6,621 bases of DNA from Bacteroides sp. (lineage in GTDB: Bacteria; Bacteroidota; Bacteroidia; Bacteroidales; Bacteroidaceae). A program made the translations under genes and the position numbers. Position 1 is the first letter of the stretch. Every line of letters begins with the position of its first letter. The notes under the pieces are model-generated. The model saw only the letters and a list, made by a program, of their open reading frames with translations. It was not told the origin of the DNA and ran no database searches. The DNA is taken from assembly GCA_030151845.1 (NCBI GenBank), contig JASLCM010000036.1, forward strand, positions 1 through 6,621, read 5' to 3'. Of this stretch, positions 1 to 5,715 are shown piece after piece.

Positions 1-19
1 TGAGGCTTCTGCTTTTTTT
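1..19 (+). terminator. Right half of an intrinsic terminator cut by the window edge
   Basis: The window opens with TGAGGCTTCTGC followed by seven T (13-19). A GC-rich block running straight into a T-run is what the 3' arm and tail of a rho-independent terminator look like. The matching 5' arm (GCAGAAGCCTCA) would have to lie just left of position 1, so this cannot be proven here. If correct, a plus-strand gene ends just outside the window, convergent with the gene at 69-692, and the hairpin may serve both. Confidence 0.45.
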
Positions 20-68
20 GTTTAAGAGTCGATAGACCTATATTTATCTCTCTACTTTTTAGAGAAAG

Positions 69-692
69 TTATTTTTTATTTTTATTGTTTTTAGCCTCTT
101 TCTTTGCAAGCATAAGAATGTTAAAAACATATTCTGTAATCCAGCTCTCCGAGTAGTTTAAGCGTTGCTGGTACTGTCTTACAGCTGCAGCAGTTTTATG
201 TACATCATCGGCCTTCCAAACTGTTTTTGTACAAATGTCGTGTACTGTTTTTTCGGTTAGTTGGTAAAGTGTCTTTTTAAATACTGCAGGTATTCTAAAC
301 TTCCACTGCATTAAATTACCTATTAGCATCATCAAGTCATTGGTAAATCCTTGATACATGAAAAGGTAAGATTGAATGTCATTTTGATTTCTACAGTTCT
401 TTTTAATAGAGAGGTCGATCTCTTTAAAAAAGTTCTCACTTAACCCATAGTCTTGCATCAACATCTTTTTAGATGCCGATTTCTCAGCAAAGCCTAACTT
501 CCCCTTTTGAGTTGGAATTTTAAATAATCTTTTGAATTGTGCAATATCGGGGAGTAGCCTAATGTTTGTGATTCCTTGATTGAGAGCAATGACAGATTGA
601 AAGTAAACTCTTGTAAGTGAAACAAAATCTTCTACCGTTCCAATGTTTTCTTCTTCTTTATTTCTTTTAAATAGTTTTGAAAAAATTCCCAT
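69..692 (-). CDS. Conserved hypothetical protein, Bacteroidetes family of unknown function (207 aa)
   Basis: This is a soluble-looking 207-residue protein with basic ends (MGIFSKLFKRNKEEE at the start, KKEAKNNKNKK at the end) and no signal peptide, membrane segment or recognisable catalytic motif. The core (about residues 18-200) looks mostly helical. Notable patches are LPDIAQFKRLFKIPTQKGKLG (47-67), a conserved-looking KKMLMQDYGLSENFFKEID (75-93), and NDLMMLIGNLMQWKFRIP (118-135). I recognise this as a protein type found in Bacteroidales genomes but know no function. The frame can be extended to a TTG at 734, but a perfect -7 promoter element lies inside that extension, so the ATG at 690-692 is the better start. 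It lies 61 bp downstream of the AlbA_2 gene and may also be read from that gene's transcript. Confidence 0.8.
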   Translation of the reverse strand: MGIFSKLFKRNKEEENIGTVEDFVSLTRVYFQSVIALNQGITNIRLLPDIAQFKRLFKIPTQKGKLGFAEKSASKKMLMQDYGLSENFFKEIDLSIKKNCRNQNDIQSYLFMYQGFTNDLMMLIGNLMQWKFRIPAVFKKTLYQLTEKTVHDICTKTVWKADDVHKTAAAVRQYQQRLNYSESWITEYVFNILMLAKKEAKNNKNKK

Positions 693-721
693 GTTATTTC
701 GTATCTTAAATTGATTGCATA

Positions 722-729
722 CAAATTTA
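722..729 (-). promoter_or_regulatory. Bacteroidetes -7 element of the hypothetical gene at 69-692
   Basis: On the minus strand this reads TAAATTTG, a perfect match to the TAnnTTTG -7 consensus, ending 29 nt before the ATG at 692. No TTTG -33 box is found at the usual 19-21 nt spacing. The element decides the start codon, because the longer reading from TTG 734 would run through it. Confidence 0.5.
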
Positions 730-753
730 AGCAAATTTTATTAGATGTTCTTA

Positions 754-1398
754 TTATTCGGTTGGATAGATTACAAAACGTTCCTTGTCGTGGCAAATCT
801 TAATGATGTTGTATCTAACTAGTCGGCCAATCAGGTGGATAAGTTCTTTTCGCTGAATTGAAGTTTGCTTATTTAGCTGATTTAAAGTGAGCGGTGCCTG
901 CTCTGTTATGAGCTTAATGAGTTTACTCTCCTCTTCTGTGTAGGTTATAAATTCATCTTTTAAGCTGTAGCTTTGCCTCCAAGTTTCAAGGTGAAGTATT
1001 GAAGCTAATAAAGTCTCATCGTTGATGCGGAGATAGGCCAATTTCTCTCCTGCTTGGGTTAGTGCATAGATGGGTTTTGTTTGGCTCTCTGGCACCAAAA
1101 CTACAAGTATCTCTTTCCCATCTATTTTATAAGTTTCTATTTCAATAGAGATAGGCGGAGAACAGTAAAGTTCTGCAGCAGCCTCCAGCATATAAGCCTC
1201 CTCTTTGGATTGCACGCCAGTGAGTTTTCCGTTATCTTTAACACCAATGAGAAGCTTTCCTCCTGCTGTGTTTGAGAAGGCAGAAAGAGTTTTGGCTATC
1301 TTTCTACTATCTGAAATTTCAAATTTAAAATCTTGCCTCTGGTGCTCCCCTTCTTGTATAAGAGCTTCTATATAGGATTTATTTGTATCAAAAATCAT
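754..1398 (-). CDS. Short AlbA_2 (Schlafen-type) domain protein with C-terminal winged helix
   Basis: The 214-residue protein starts at the ATG 1396-1398; the in-frame TTG at 1422 is a poorer start. Residues about 17-133 fit the Schlafen AlbA_2 domain: QRQDFKFEI (20-28), then AFSNTAGGKLLIGVKDNG (40-57), which matches the family signature AfaNtxGGxlxiGVxDxG, and the closing strand AYLRINDETLL (121-131). Residues about 155-212 look like a winged helix-turn-helix (TLNQLNKQTSIQRKELIHLIGRL). Longer relatives annotated as ATP-binding or RecG-like regulators carry extra C-terminal domains, which are absent here. AlbA_2 domains are linked to nucleic-acid binding and, in some Schlafens, RNA cleavage. 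A DNA-binding regulator is the simplest reading, but its target is unknown. It is divergent from the histone-like gene, with a palindrome in the 142-bp gap. The annotation phrase 'ATP-binding protein' is common for the family, but I see no clear nucleotide-binding motif. Confidence 0.82.
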   Translation of the reverse strand: MIFDTNKSYIEALIQEGEHQRQDFKFEISDSRKIAKTLSAFSNTAGGKLLIGVKDNGKLTGVQSKEEAYMLEAAAELYCSPPISIEIETYKIDGKEILVVLVPESQTKPIYALTQAGEKLAYLRINDETLLASILHLETWRQSYSLKDEFITYTEEESKLIKLITEQAPLTLNQLNKQTSIQRKELIHLIGRLVRYNIIKICHDKERFVIYPTE

Positions 1399-1435
1399 TG
1401 CATTACAGTGAAAAAAAGACAAAAAGCTTGTTTTT

Positions 1436-1453
1436 AACCCTTATTTAAGGGTT
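1436..1453. promoter_or_regulatory. Palindrome in the divergent intergenic region, possible operator
   Basis: AACCCTTA-TT-TAAGGGTT is an inverted repeat with 8-bp arms and a 2-base centre. It is the most ordered sequence between the AlbA_2/winged-helix gene and the histone-like gene. It lies 38 bp upstream of the AlbA_2 gene ATG and about 50 bp upstream of the histone gene's -7 box. That position suits an operator for one or both genes, possibly autoregulation by the winged-helix protein (inference). A weak stem-loop followed by TTTT is the alternative, but no gene needs a terminator there. Confidence 0.35.
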
Positions 1454-1500
1454 TTCTAGAAATAAAATGCCTTTGGAGATGGTTTTTTATAAAAAGAGTG

Positions 1501-1508
1501 TATTTTTG
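1501..1508 (+). promoter_or_regulatory. Bacteroidetes -7 element of the histone-like gene
   Basis: TATTTTTG matches TAnnTTTG perfectly and ends 32 nt before the ATG at 1541. A TTTG lies upstream at 1472-1475, but the 25-nt spacer is longer than the usual 19-21, so the -33 box is uncertain. Confidence 0.5.
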
Positions 1509-1540
1509 CTCTTCATTATTAACAAACTAAGATTACGATT

Positions 1541-1717
1541 ATGAAAGAATTAGTAGAAAAAGTAGAGCAATTACTAGCTGAATTTACTAAAGATGCTAAT
1601 GCACAAATTGAAAACGGCAATAAAGCTGCAGGAACTCGTGCACGTAAAGCTTCACTTGAAATTGAAAAAACAATGAAGGCTTTCCGTAAAGCATCTCTAG
1701 AAGCTTCTAAGAAGTAA
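1541..1717 (+). CDS. Histone H1-like (Hc1 family) small DNA-binding protein, 58 aa
   Basis: The 58-codon gene encodes a highly charged, helical protein: MKELVEKVEQLLAEF at the start, then NGNKAAGTRARKASLEIEK (26-44) and FRKASLEASKK at the end. The AAGTRARKxSLxIEKxMKxFRKxSLEASKK pattern is that of the short Bacteroidetes relatives of chlamydial histone H1-like protein Hc1. These are thought to bind DNA through lysine- and arginine-rich helices and are often abundant. It contains no cysteine or tryptophan. It stands alone as a single-gene transcript, with its own -7 box, a 20-bp palindrome over the stop codon and a hairpin terminator. A nucleoid-associated role is family-based inference. Confidence 0.88.
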   Translation: MKELVEKVEQLLAEFTKDANAQIENGNKAAGTRARKASLEIEKTMKAFRKASLEASKK

Positions 1718-1727
1718 TTACTTCTTA
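1708..1727 (+). repeat. 20-bp perfect palindrome across the histone-like gene's stop codon
   Basis: Ten bases on each side of the 1717/1718 junction are exact reverse complements (TAAGAAGTAA / TTACTTCTTA). It includes the last two Lys codons and the TAA stop. In RNA it could form an 8-bp stem with an AATT loop, 12 nt ahead of the terminator hairpin, and could protect the 3' end of the message. Confidence 0.6.
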
Positions 1728-1739
1728 TAGACTTTTAAG

Positions 1740-1771
1740 AAAAGGAGTACAGTTTTGTATTCCTTTTTTTT
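1740..1771 (+). terminator. Intrinsic terminator of the histone-like gene
   Basis: AAGGAGTAC (1742-1750) pairs with GTATTCCTT (1757-1765) with one G-T wobble and a 6-base loop. Flanking A/T pairs extend it to 1740-1767, and eight T follow (1764-1771). It ends at the stop codon of the convergent lytic transglycosylase gene (1770-1772), so it shields the two transcripts from each other. Confidence 0.82.
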
Positions 1772-2732
1772 ATTCTATCCACTTTTTATTGTGAACAGGT
1801 ATCTCCTTAGGATTATAACTTACCTTTTCTGGAATTAGTAGAAGATAAGTCCTACCACTTCTATTTTCGAGTGTTCTTTCTCGCAGCCAAGGGTTAAATT
1901 CTTTTAGTTGAGCATAGGTTACGTTGTGTTTCTTTGCAAAAGTGACAAGATTATCTATTGGATAGGTTACTTTGACCTCCTTGCAAGGGATAGGTGGGTA
2001 AAGTTGCTCTCTTTTTAATTTAAAACCCAAGGTCTTTGGGTTGCTTAATAGCTGCTTTGCTGCTAAAATTCGGAACATATATCTTGAGGTCTCTTCAACT
2101 AACCAAAGGTCTAATGCCGTATCAACCTGTTGTCTGTTAAGCTCGGAAGAAATTCTACCCTGACCAGCATTATATGAAGCAGCAGCTGTAATCCAGCTTC
2201 CATATCTATTTTTTGCCTCTTTGAGATATTTACAGGCTGCAACAGTAGATTTAGAGAGGTTGTATCTTTCATCAATATTTCGATTAACCTCCAAACCAAA
2301 CTCTCTAGCAGTAGCAGGCATAAACTGCCAGAGTCCCGCAGCTCCTGCCCGTGAGCGTGCTTGTGTGTTTAGGTTACTCTCAATAACCATGAGATATTTA
2401 AGATCATCAGGAACTCCATTTTCCTTTAAAATGGGTTCTATAATAGGGAAGAAGCGGTTGGCCTTTTTTAAAATTTGAAGAGAAGTTGAGTGCATGTAGC
2501 TAAATGCCATGAGTTCTCGATCCATACGTTCTCTTTTATCAAAGTCGGTAAGATCTATTGTTTCATTAGCAAAACTAATGCTTGTTGGGACATCCGGAGG
2601 TGTAATTAGGAAAGAGGGTTGCTCCGATGAACTCGGTCTTACTTGCATACTACTCAAAAAGAAAGGAGTAGCTAGAAATAAAAAAAGGGCTATAGGTGCC
2701 GATAGATAGGCTATTGTTTTTCTTATCATCAT
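1770..2732 (-). CDS. Membrane-anchored MltD-type lytic transglycosylase (SLT domain, LysM-like tail)
   Basis: The 320-residue protein has an N-terminal hydrophobic segment (IAYLSAPIALFLFLATPFFL, 7-26) acting as signal peptide or anchor. There is no lipobox cysteine, so it is not an MltD-style lipoprotein. The goose-lysozyme-like SLT domain covers about residues 95-225: the catalytic Glu is E118 in MVIESNLNTQARSRAGAAG, followed by GLWQFMP (133-139) and AASYNAG (184-190), the family-1 lytic transglycosylase signatures. Such enzymes cleave murein between MurNAc and GlcNAc to give 1,6-anhydro ends, in the periplasm. Residues about 254-302 resemble one divergent LysM repeat (VTYPIDNLVTFAKKHNVTYAQLKEFNPWL), probably for peptidoglycan binding. 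Two ATGs are adjacent (2732 and 2729), and either could be used. The gene is divergent from the acetyltransferase and has its own -7 box. Confidence 0.92.
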   Translation of the reverse strand: MMIRKTIAYLSAPIALFLFLATPFFLSSMQVRPSSSEQPSFLITPPDVPTSISFANETIDLTDFDKRERMDRELMAFSYMHSTSLQILKKANRFFPIIEPILKENGVPDDLKYLMVIESNLNTQARSRAGAAGLWQFMPATAREFGLEVNRNIDERYNLSKSTVAACKYLKEAKNRYGSWITAAASYNAGQGRISSELNRQQVDTALDLWLVEETSRYMFRILAAKQLLSNPKTLGFKLKREQLYPPIPCKEVKVTYPIDNLVTFAKKHNVTYAQLKEFNPWLRERTLENRSGRTYLLLIPEKVSYNPKEIPVHNKKWIE

Positions 2733-2758
2733 CTTTATAAATGGTTTTAGCTATAATG

Positions 2759-2766
2759 CAAAGATA
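2759..2766 (-). promoter_or_regulatory. Bacteroidetes -7 element of the lytic transglycosylase gene
   Basis: On the minus strand this reads TATCTTTG, a perfect TAnnTTTG match ending 26 nt before the ATG at 2732. No clear TTTG is seen 19-21 nt further upstream. The rest of the 181-bp gap to the plus-strand gene at 2914 shows no strong promoter, repeat or hairpin. Confidence 0.5.
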
Positions 2767-2901
2767 TAAAATGTTATTCATATCCTCTTGGATAATACGG
2801 GGGGAAGGATAGGAGGTTTTCGGTGAATGGAGTTTATCGTTTCCCTGAAATCTTATTGAGCTTTGAACTTTGTGCTTGTTTATATTGTTTCTAAGTTAAA
2901 T

Positions 2902-2906
2902 AAAGG
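2902..2906 (+). promoter_or_regulatory. Possible ribosome binding site of the acetyltransferase gene
   Basis: AAAGG lies 7 nt before the ATG at 2914. It is the only start in the window with a Shine-Dalgarno-like purine run at good spacing, and it favours this ATG over the in-frame TTG at 2863. Confidence 0.4.
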
Positions 2907-2913
2907 TTGTATT

Positions 2914-3177
2914 ATGAAAAATTACAGAGTAAAACATTTGCCCGATCAAAAGAGATTTGAAACAACTGTCGATGGTTTTACAGGCTATGTAGAGTATGAG
3001 GTAAACTCCAGAGTCTTTGATGTTATTCATACGGTAGTTCCAAAGGCAATAGGAGGCCGTGGTGTTGCTGCTGCTTTAGTAAAAGAGGCATATGCCTATG
3101 CTCAGTCTCAAGGGTTTGAAACAAGAGGAAGTTGCTCTTATGCAGCTCTTTGGCTACAGCGAAACTCAACGCAATAA
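2914..3177 (+). CDS. Small GNAT-related N-acetyltransferase (YjdJ-like, Acetyltransf_CG type)
   Basis: The 87-residue protein matches the stand-alone mini-GNAT family. A short beta meander, GFTGYVEYEVNSRVFDVIHTVV (21-42), leads into the acetyl-CoA-binding loop and helix PKAIGGRGVAAALVKEAYAYAQSQG (43-67). The family-typical CSYAALWLQRN (74-84) follows, where relatives have CSYVxxYLxRHP. About 80-95 residues is the full length for this family, so it is not a fragment. Substrates are unknown. The ATG at 2914 is preferred over the TTG at 2863 because of the AAAGG site and because family members begin at about this point. Its stop lies one base from the stop of the convergent dehydrogenase. Confidence 0.87.
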   Translation: MKNYRVKHLPDQKRFETTVDGFTGYVEYEVNSRVFDVIHTVVPKAIGGRGVAAALVKEAYAYAQSQGFETRGSCSYAALWLQRNSTQ

Positions 3178-3178
3178 T

Positions 3179-3913
3179 CTATTTCATTTTTATGGGTAAT
3201 CTCTTCCAGAGCCAACGTGGAATTAGGCGCCAAAAGAATACTAACAGTCGATATCTCCAATCTACAGTTATAACACGTCTTCTTTTTAGCAACTTTTGAT
3301 AAATCTCATGCGCTACTTTTTGGGGATTCATGAGCATGGGGTAATTTCCTCCATCATCTAATAGAGGAGTGGCAATAAATCCAGGTCGGATGTCTGAAAA
3401 GGTTATGTTTATCTTTTTGAGGTATGCTAGCTGTTCTAGAGCATCTATGTAGGTGCTTTGAAATCTTTTGGTTGCAGAGTAGGCTGGGGCAACACCTAGA
3501 CCCTTTGTTCCAGCTATAGAGCTGATTACAGCCAAGTGTCCATCTCCTTGCTTACTAAAGAAATTAAACATATGAGTAGCCATCCTTCCAAATCCCTCAA
3601 CATTTGTTCTTATGGTGGATAGTTCTACCTCAGGTTTTAACCTAAAGTTTTGAAACCCTATTCCAGAGCTATGAAAATAGATATCTACACGACCAAGTTT
3701 AGTTATTAGACGGTCTAGACCTTCTGTCGCATTTTCAGTAGTAACATCGATAACCTCGGTTACGATCTGATCGGGAGCAGTTTGTTTGATTTGGTTGAGC
3801 TTCTCTTCACGTCTTCCAGCAATGCCTACGATGGAGCCTTCTTTAACAAAAAGTTGGGTTAGTTCAAGACCTATACCCGAAGTTGCTCCCACAATTATAA
3901 CTCTTTTCTTCAT
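3179..3913 (-). CDS. Short-chain dehydrogenase/reductase (SDR), classical type
   Basis: This is a 244-residue Rossmann-fold oxidoreductase of usual SDR length. It shows the nucleotide-binding TGxxxGxG-type motif as GATSGIG (9-15). GRREEK (33-38) after the second strand suggests NADP(H) preference. The catalytic tetrad is N104, S132 (in ISSIAG), Y145 and K149 (YSATK). PG at 177-178 follows, as in classical SDRs. The usual NNAG motif is HSSG (81-84) here. The C-terminus is basic and aromatic (WRYRLLVFFWRLIPRWLWKRLP, 219-240), which suggests peripheral membrane association and perhaps a lipid-like or hydrophobic substrate (inference). The substrate cannot be named. The gene is probably monocistronic, because a strong terminator lies upstream and the downstream neighbour is convergent. 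Reading past its stop would give antisense RNA to the acetyltransferase gene. Confidence 0.9.
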   Translation of the reverse strand: MKKRVIIVGATSGIGLELTQLFVKEGSIVGIAGRREEKLNQIKQTAPDQIVTEVIDVTTENATEGLDRLITKLGRVDIYFHSSGIGFQNFRLKPEVELSTIRTNVEGFGRMATHMFNFFSKQGDGHLAVISSIAGTKGLGVAPAYSATKRFQSTYIDALEQLAYLKKINITFSDIRPGFIATPLLDDGGNYPMLMNPQKVAHEIYQKLLKRRRVITVDWRYRLLVFFWRLIPRWLWKRLPIKMK

Positions 3914-3934
3914 TGATTACGATTATTTTACTTT

Positions 3935-3942
3935 AAAAGATA
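3935..3942 (-). promoter_or_regulatory. Weak candidate -7 element of the SDR gene
   Basis: On the minus strand this reads TATCTTTT, one base off TAnnTTTG, ending 21 nt before the ATG at 3913. Any -33 box would fall inside the upstream terminator hairpin, and none is seen. Confidence 0.25.
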
Positions 3943-3947
3943 GTGAT

Positions 3948-3982
3948 AAAAAAGGTTGGAGAAAACTTCTCCAACCTTTTTT
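3948..3982 (-). terminator. Strong intrinsic terminator of the DUF4494-yggS-DHOD-like unit
   Basis: The arms 3948-3963 and 3967-3982 are perfect 16-bp inverted repeats: a GGTTGGAGAA core flanked by A6/T6, with a 3-base loop. The A6/T6 flanks give a U-tract in either direction, so it can stop transcripts both ways. It lies 22 bp past the stop of the dihydroorotate dehydrogenase-like gene and just upstream of the SDR gene. Confidence 0.92.
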
Positions 3983-4003
3983 ATCTTTGAGAACTGAGTC
4001 TGT

Positions 4004-4981
4004 TTAGTTTCTTGAAGAGAAATAGCGTAGAAATTGAGTTCTTTCTAGTTTGCTTACGCCTTGTTCAGTTTTGCTGTTTAATTTTCCTTTGAATTGGCTG
4101 ACTTTTTCAAAGCCATTGGCATTCATCCATGTGCCAAGGAAGGAGACTAACTCACGTACGTAAGCTGGTCCGTGTTTATAGATTGCACTACAAACCTCTA
4201 CAGCTGATGCCCCTGCTAGTAAGACCTTTATGAGGTCTTCTGGGGTATGTACACCACCAGATGCAGCATAATCAATCTTAGGAACTGTTGCTGAGGCAAT
4301 GCCAACCCATCTTAAAGAGTTAGAGAGTGAGCCACGTTGACTAAATACCGGGCCACTAACATGACGCATCTTATTAATATCTATGTCGGGTTGATAGAAG
4401 CGATTAAATAGTACAATGCCATCGGCACCATTGGCATAGAGTTGATCTATTAATGCAATTGGATTGGTTAAATTTTCTCCCAATTTCATTATAATTGGTA
4501 TTTGAACAGTTTGCTTGATGTGTTTTAAGATATCAATGTGTTTTTGTTCAAATTCACCATACTTGTAATCTGTATTTGCTTGGATGGCTAAGATGTTGAT
4601 CTCTATAGCATCTGCACCTGCTTCTTCAATTTTTTTAGCAAATGAGATCCACTCTGAATCGGAGTAGCAGTTTACACTGGCAATAATAGGAATTGTACAT
4701 TTCTCTTTGCTGCCTTTGATAAGGTCTAGGTATTGACCTAACTTGTGGTGTTTGACATACTCAGTTAAATAGTCATTTCCTTCTGGATAAGCGGTAGGAT
4801 CGAGCATTTGCTCTGTATCTAAAAGTATCTGTTCTTCAAACAGGGACTTAAGAACAATGGCTCCAGCACCTGCTTCGGTTAGTTTGATATTTTTCTCTAC
4901 ACTATCAGATAGTCCTGAACTGCTAATGATTATGGGATTTCTTAAGGCTAATCCAGCAAAACTTGTTGTTAAATCGGTCAT
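4004..4981 (-). CDS. Dihydroorotate dehydrogenase-like FMN protein, probably not the pyrimidine enzyme
   Basis: This is a 325-residue TIM-barrel flavoprotein related to class 1 dihydroorotate dehydrogenases. Family features are NPIIISSSGLSDS (15-27), the flavin-contacting Lys in VLKSLFEEQ (K45), SVN (102-104), IIMKLGEN with K166, SGGVHTPEDL (241-250) and the phosphate-binding LLAGASAVEVCSA (254-266). True PyrD has an NxSCPN (or Ser) catalytic loop after the central strand; here the equivalent stretch reads EINILAIQANTDYKYGEFEQ (127-146) with no Cys or Ser. It therefore fits the 'dihydroorotate dehydrogenase-like' group, whose reaction is unknown. It is the last gene of a likely operon, 24 bp after yggS. 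Confidence 0.9.
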   Translation of the reverse strand: MTDLTTSFAGLALRNPIIISSSGLSDSVEKNIKLTEAGAGAIVLKSLFEEQILLDTEQMLDPTAYPEGNDYLTEYVKHHKLGQYLDLIKGSKEKCTIPIIASVNCYSDSEWISFAKKIEEAGADAIEINILAIQANTDYKYGEFEQKHIDILKHIKQTVQIPIIMKLGENLTNPIALIDQLYANGADGIVLFNRFYQPDIDINKMRHVSGPVFSQRGSLSNSLRWVGIASATVPKIDYAASGGVHTPEDLIKVLLAGASAVEVCSAIYKHGPAYVRELVSFLGTWMNANGFEKVSQFKGKLNSKTEQGVSKLERTQFLRYFSSRN

Positions 4982-5005
4982 TTTCTCTGTATTAGGTTTA
5001 TTGTT

Positions 5006-5674
5006 TTAATATTCTCTTGAACCAAATATTTTACTCCCAACGCGGATGAGTGTGCTTCCTGCTTGTACAGCTAATGGATAGTCGTGCGACATTCCTATAG
5101 AGAGTTCTTTAAAATAAGAAACATCTTTAAACCACTTTTGTTTGATCTTTTCGAAAAGATGTGCAAGCTCTAAAAACTCTTTTTGGATCTGCTCTTGATT
5201 CTCAACGTTGCTAGCCATACCCATCAGCCCACAGATTCTGATGTTTTCAAGCGCTCTCCAATTTTCATTGGTGAGCAGGTTAAAACACTCTTGAGGTTGC
5301 AAGCCAAACTTTGTCTCCTCTTGTGCTATTTTAATTTGGAGCAAACAATCTATGATTCGATTGTTTTGCTTGGCTTGTTTATTTATCTCTTTTAAAAGCC
5401 TGTATGACTCAACACTGTGGATCATACTAACATAGGGGGCAACCTGTTTGACCTTATTTCGTTGAAGATGACCAATAAAGTGCCAACAGATATCTTGAGG
5501 TAGCAGCTTCTGCTTCTCATCAATCTCTTGAGCACGGCTCTCTCCAAAGATTCTTTGTCCAGCGTTATATGCCTCCATAATAGCCTCTACAGGGTGAAAT
5601 TTAGAGACAGCTACTAGCTGAACTTGTTTAGGAAGTTGATCTGTTATTGTTTGTAAATTATTTTTTATACTCAT
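5006..5674 (-). CDS. yggS: YggS-type pyridoxal phosphate homeostasis protein (PLPHP)
   Basis: This is a 222-residue single-domain alanine-racemase-like barrel of normal family length. PLP would bind K25 in LVAVSKFHP. Other family motifs are FGESRAQE (43-50, the form usual in Bacteroidetes where E. coli has FGENYVQE), WHFIGHLQRNKV (64-75), IHSVES (85-90), KFGL (122-125), LSIGMSHDYPLAVQAGST (191-208) and RVGSKIFGSR (211-220). The family keeps vitamin B6 and 2-oxoacid/amino-acid pools in balance in the cytoplasm and has no proven catalytic activity. It lies between DUF4494 (41 bp upstream) and the dihydroorotate dehydrogenase-like gene (24 bp downstream), all on one strand. Confidence 0.96.
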   Translation of the reverse strand: MSIKNNLQTITDQLPKQVQLVAVSKFHPVEAIMEAYNAGQRIFGESRAQEIDEKQKLLPQDICWHFIGHLQRNKVKQVAPYVSMIHSVESYRLLKEINKQAKQNNRIIDCLLQIKIAQEETKFGLQPQECFNLLTNENWRALENIRICGLMGMASNVENQEQIQKEFLELAHLFEKIKQKWFKDVSYFKELSIGMSHDYPLAVQAGSTLIRVGSKIFGSREY

Positions 5675-5682
5675 TTTGTTTA

Positions 5683-5715
5683 GTTCTTAGGTAAAGTAAT
5701 CTACTTTTAAAGAAC
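5683..5715 (-). repeat. Imperfect hairpin filling the DUF4494-yggS gap
   Basis: Outer arms GTTCTT (5683-5688) and AAGAAC (5710-5715), and inner arms AAAGTA (5693-5698) and TACTTT (5702-5707), make a two-part hairpin with a 3-base loop and a bulged middle. It spans nearly the whole 41-bp gap and ends next to the DUF4494 stop codon. It has no T-run, so it is more likely an mRNA-processing or stability structure than a terminator. Confidence 0.35.

Noticed and set aside
47..65. TCTCTA/TAGAGA stem-loop after the gene at 69-692 as its terminator
   Set aside because: Only 6 A/T-rich base pairs and no T-run on the minus strand; the hairpin cut by the left edge is a better candidate.
693..734. TTG-started N-terminal extension of the hypothetical protein
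   Set aside because: It contains the gene's perfect -7 box, and the ATG at 692 gives a natural start.
1081..1275. Plus-strand open frame inside the AlbA_2 gene
   Set aside because: Shadow of the opposite strand; no recognisable protein features, and the minus-strand gene has clear domain motifs.
2111..2709. Open frames on both strands inside the lytic transglycosylase gene
   Set aside because: They overlap the SLT domain and signal-anchor coding sequence in other frames and show no motifs of their own.
2862..2890. TTTG boxes and TATATTGTTT upstream of the acetyltransferase as a promoter
   Set aside because: No TAnnTTTG match and the spacing to the TTTG boxes does not fit; the promoter of this gene remains unassigned.
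3915..3924. GATTACGATT, also found at 1531-1540, each beside a start codon
   Set aside because: A 10-base A/T-rich match in opposite orientation relative to the genes; chance is a sufficient explanation without more copies.
3786..4007. Plus-strand open frame across the SDR start and the terminator
   Set aside because: It runs through a perfect terminator hairpin and overlaps the GATSGIG-coding part of the SDR gene.
5183..5395. Plus-strand open frame inside yggS
   Set aside because: Antisense shadow of a well-conserved gene.
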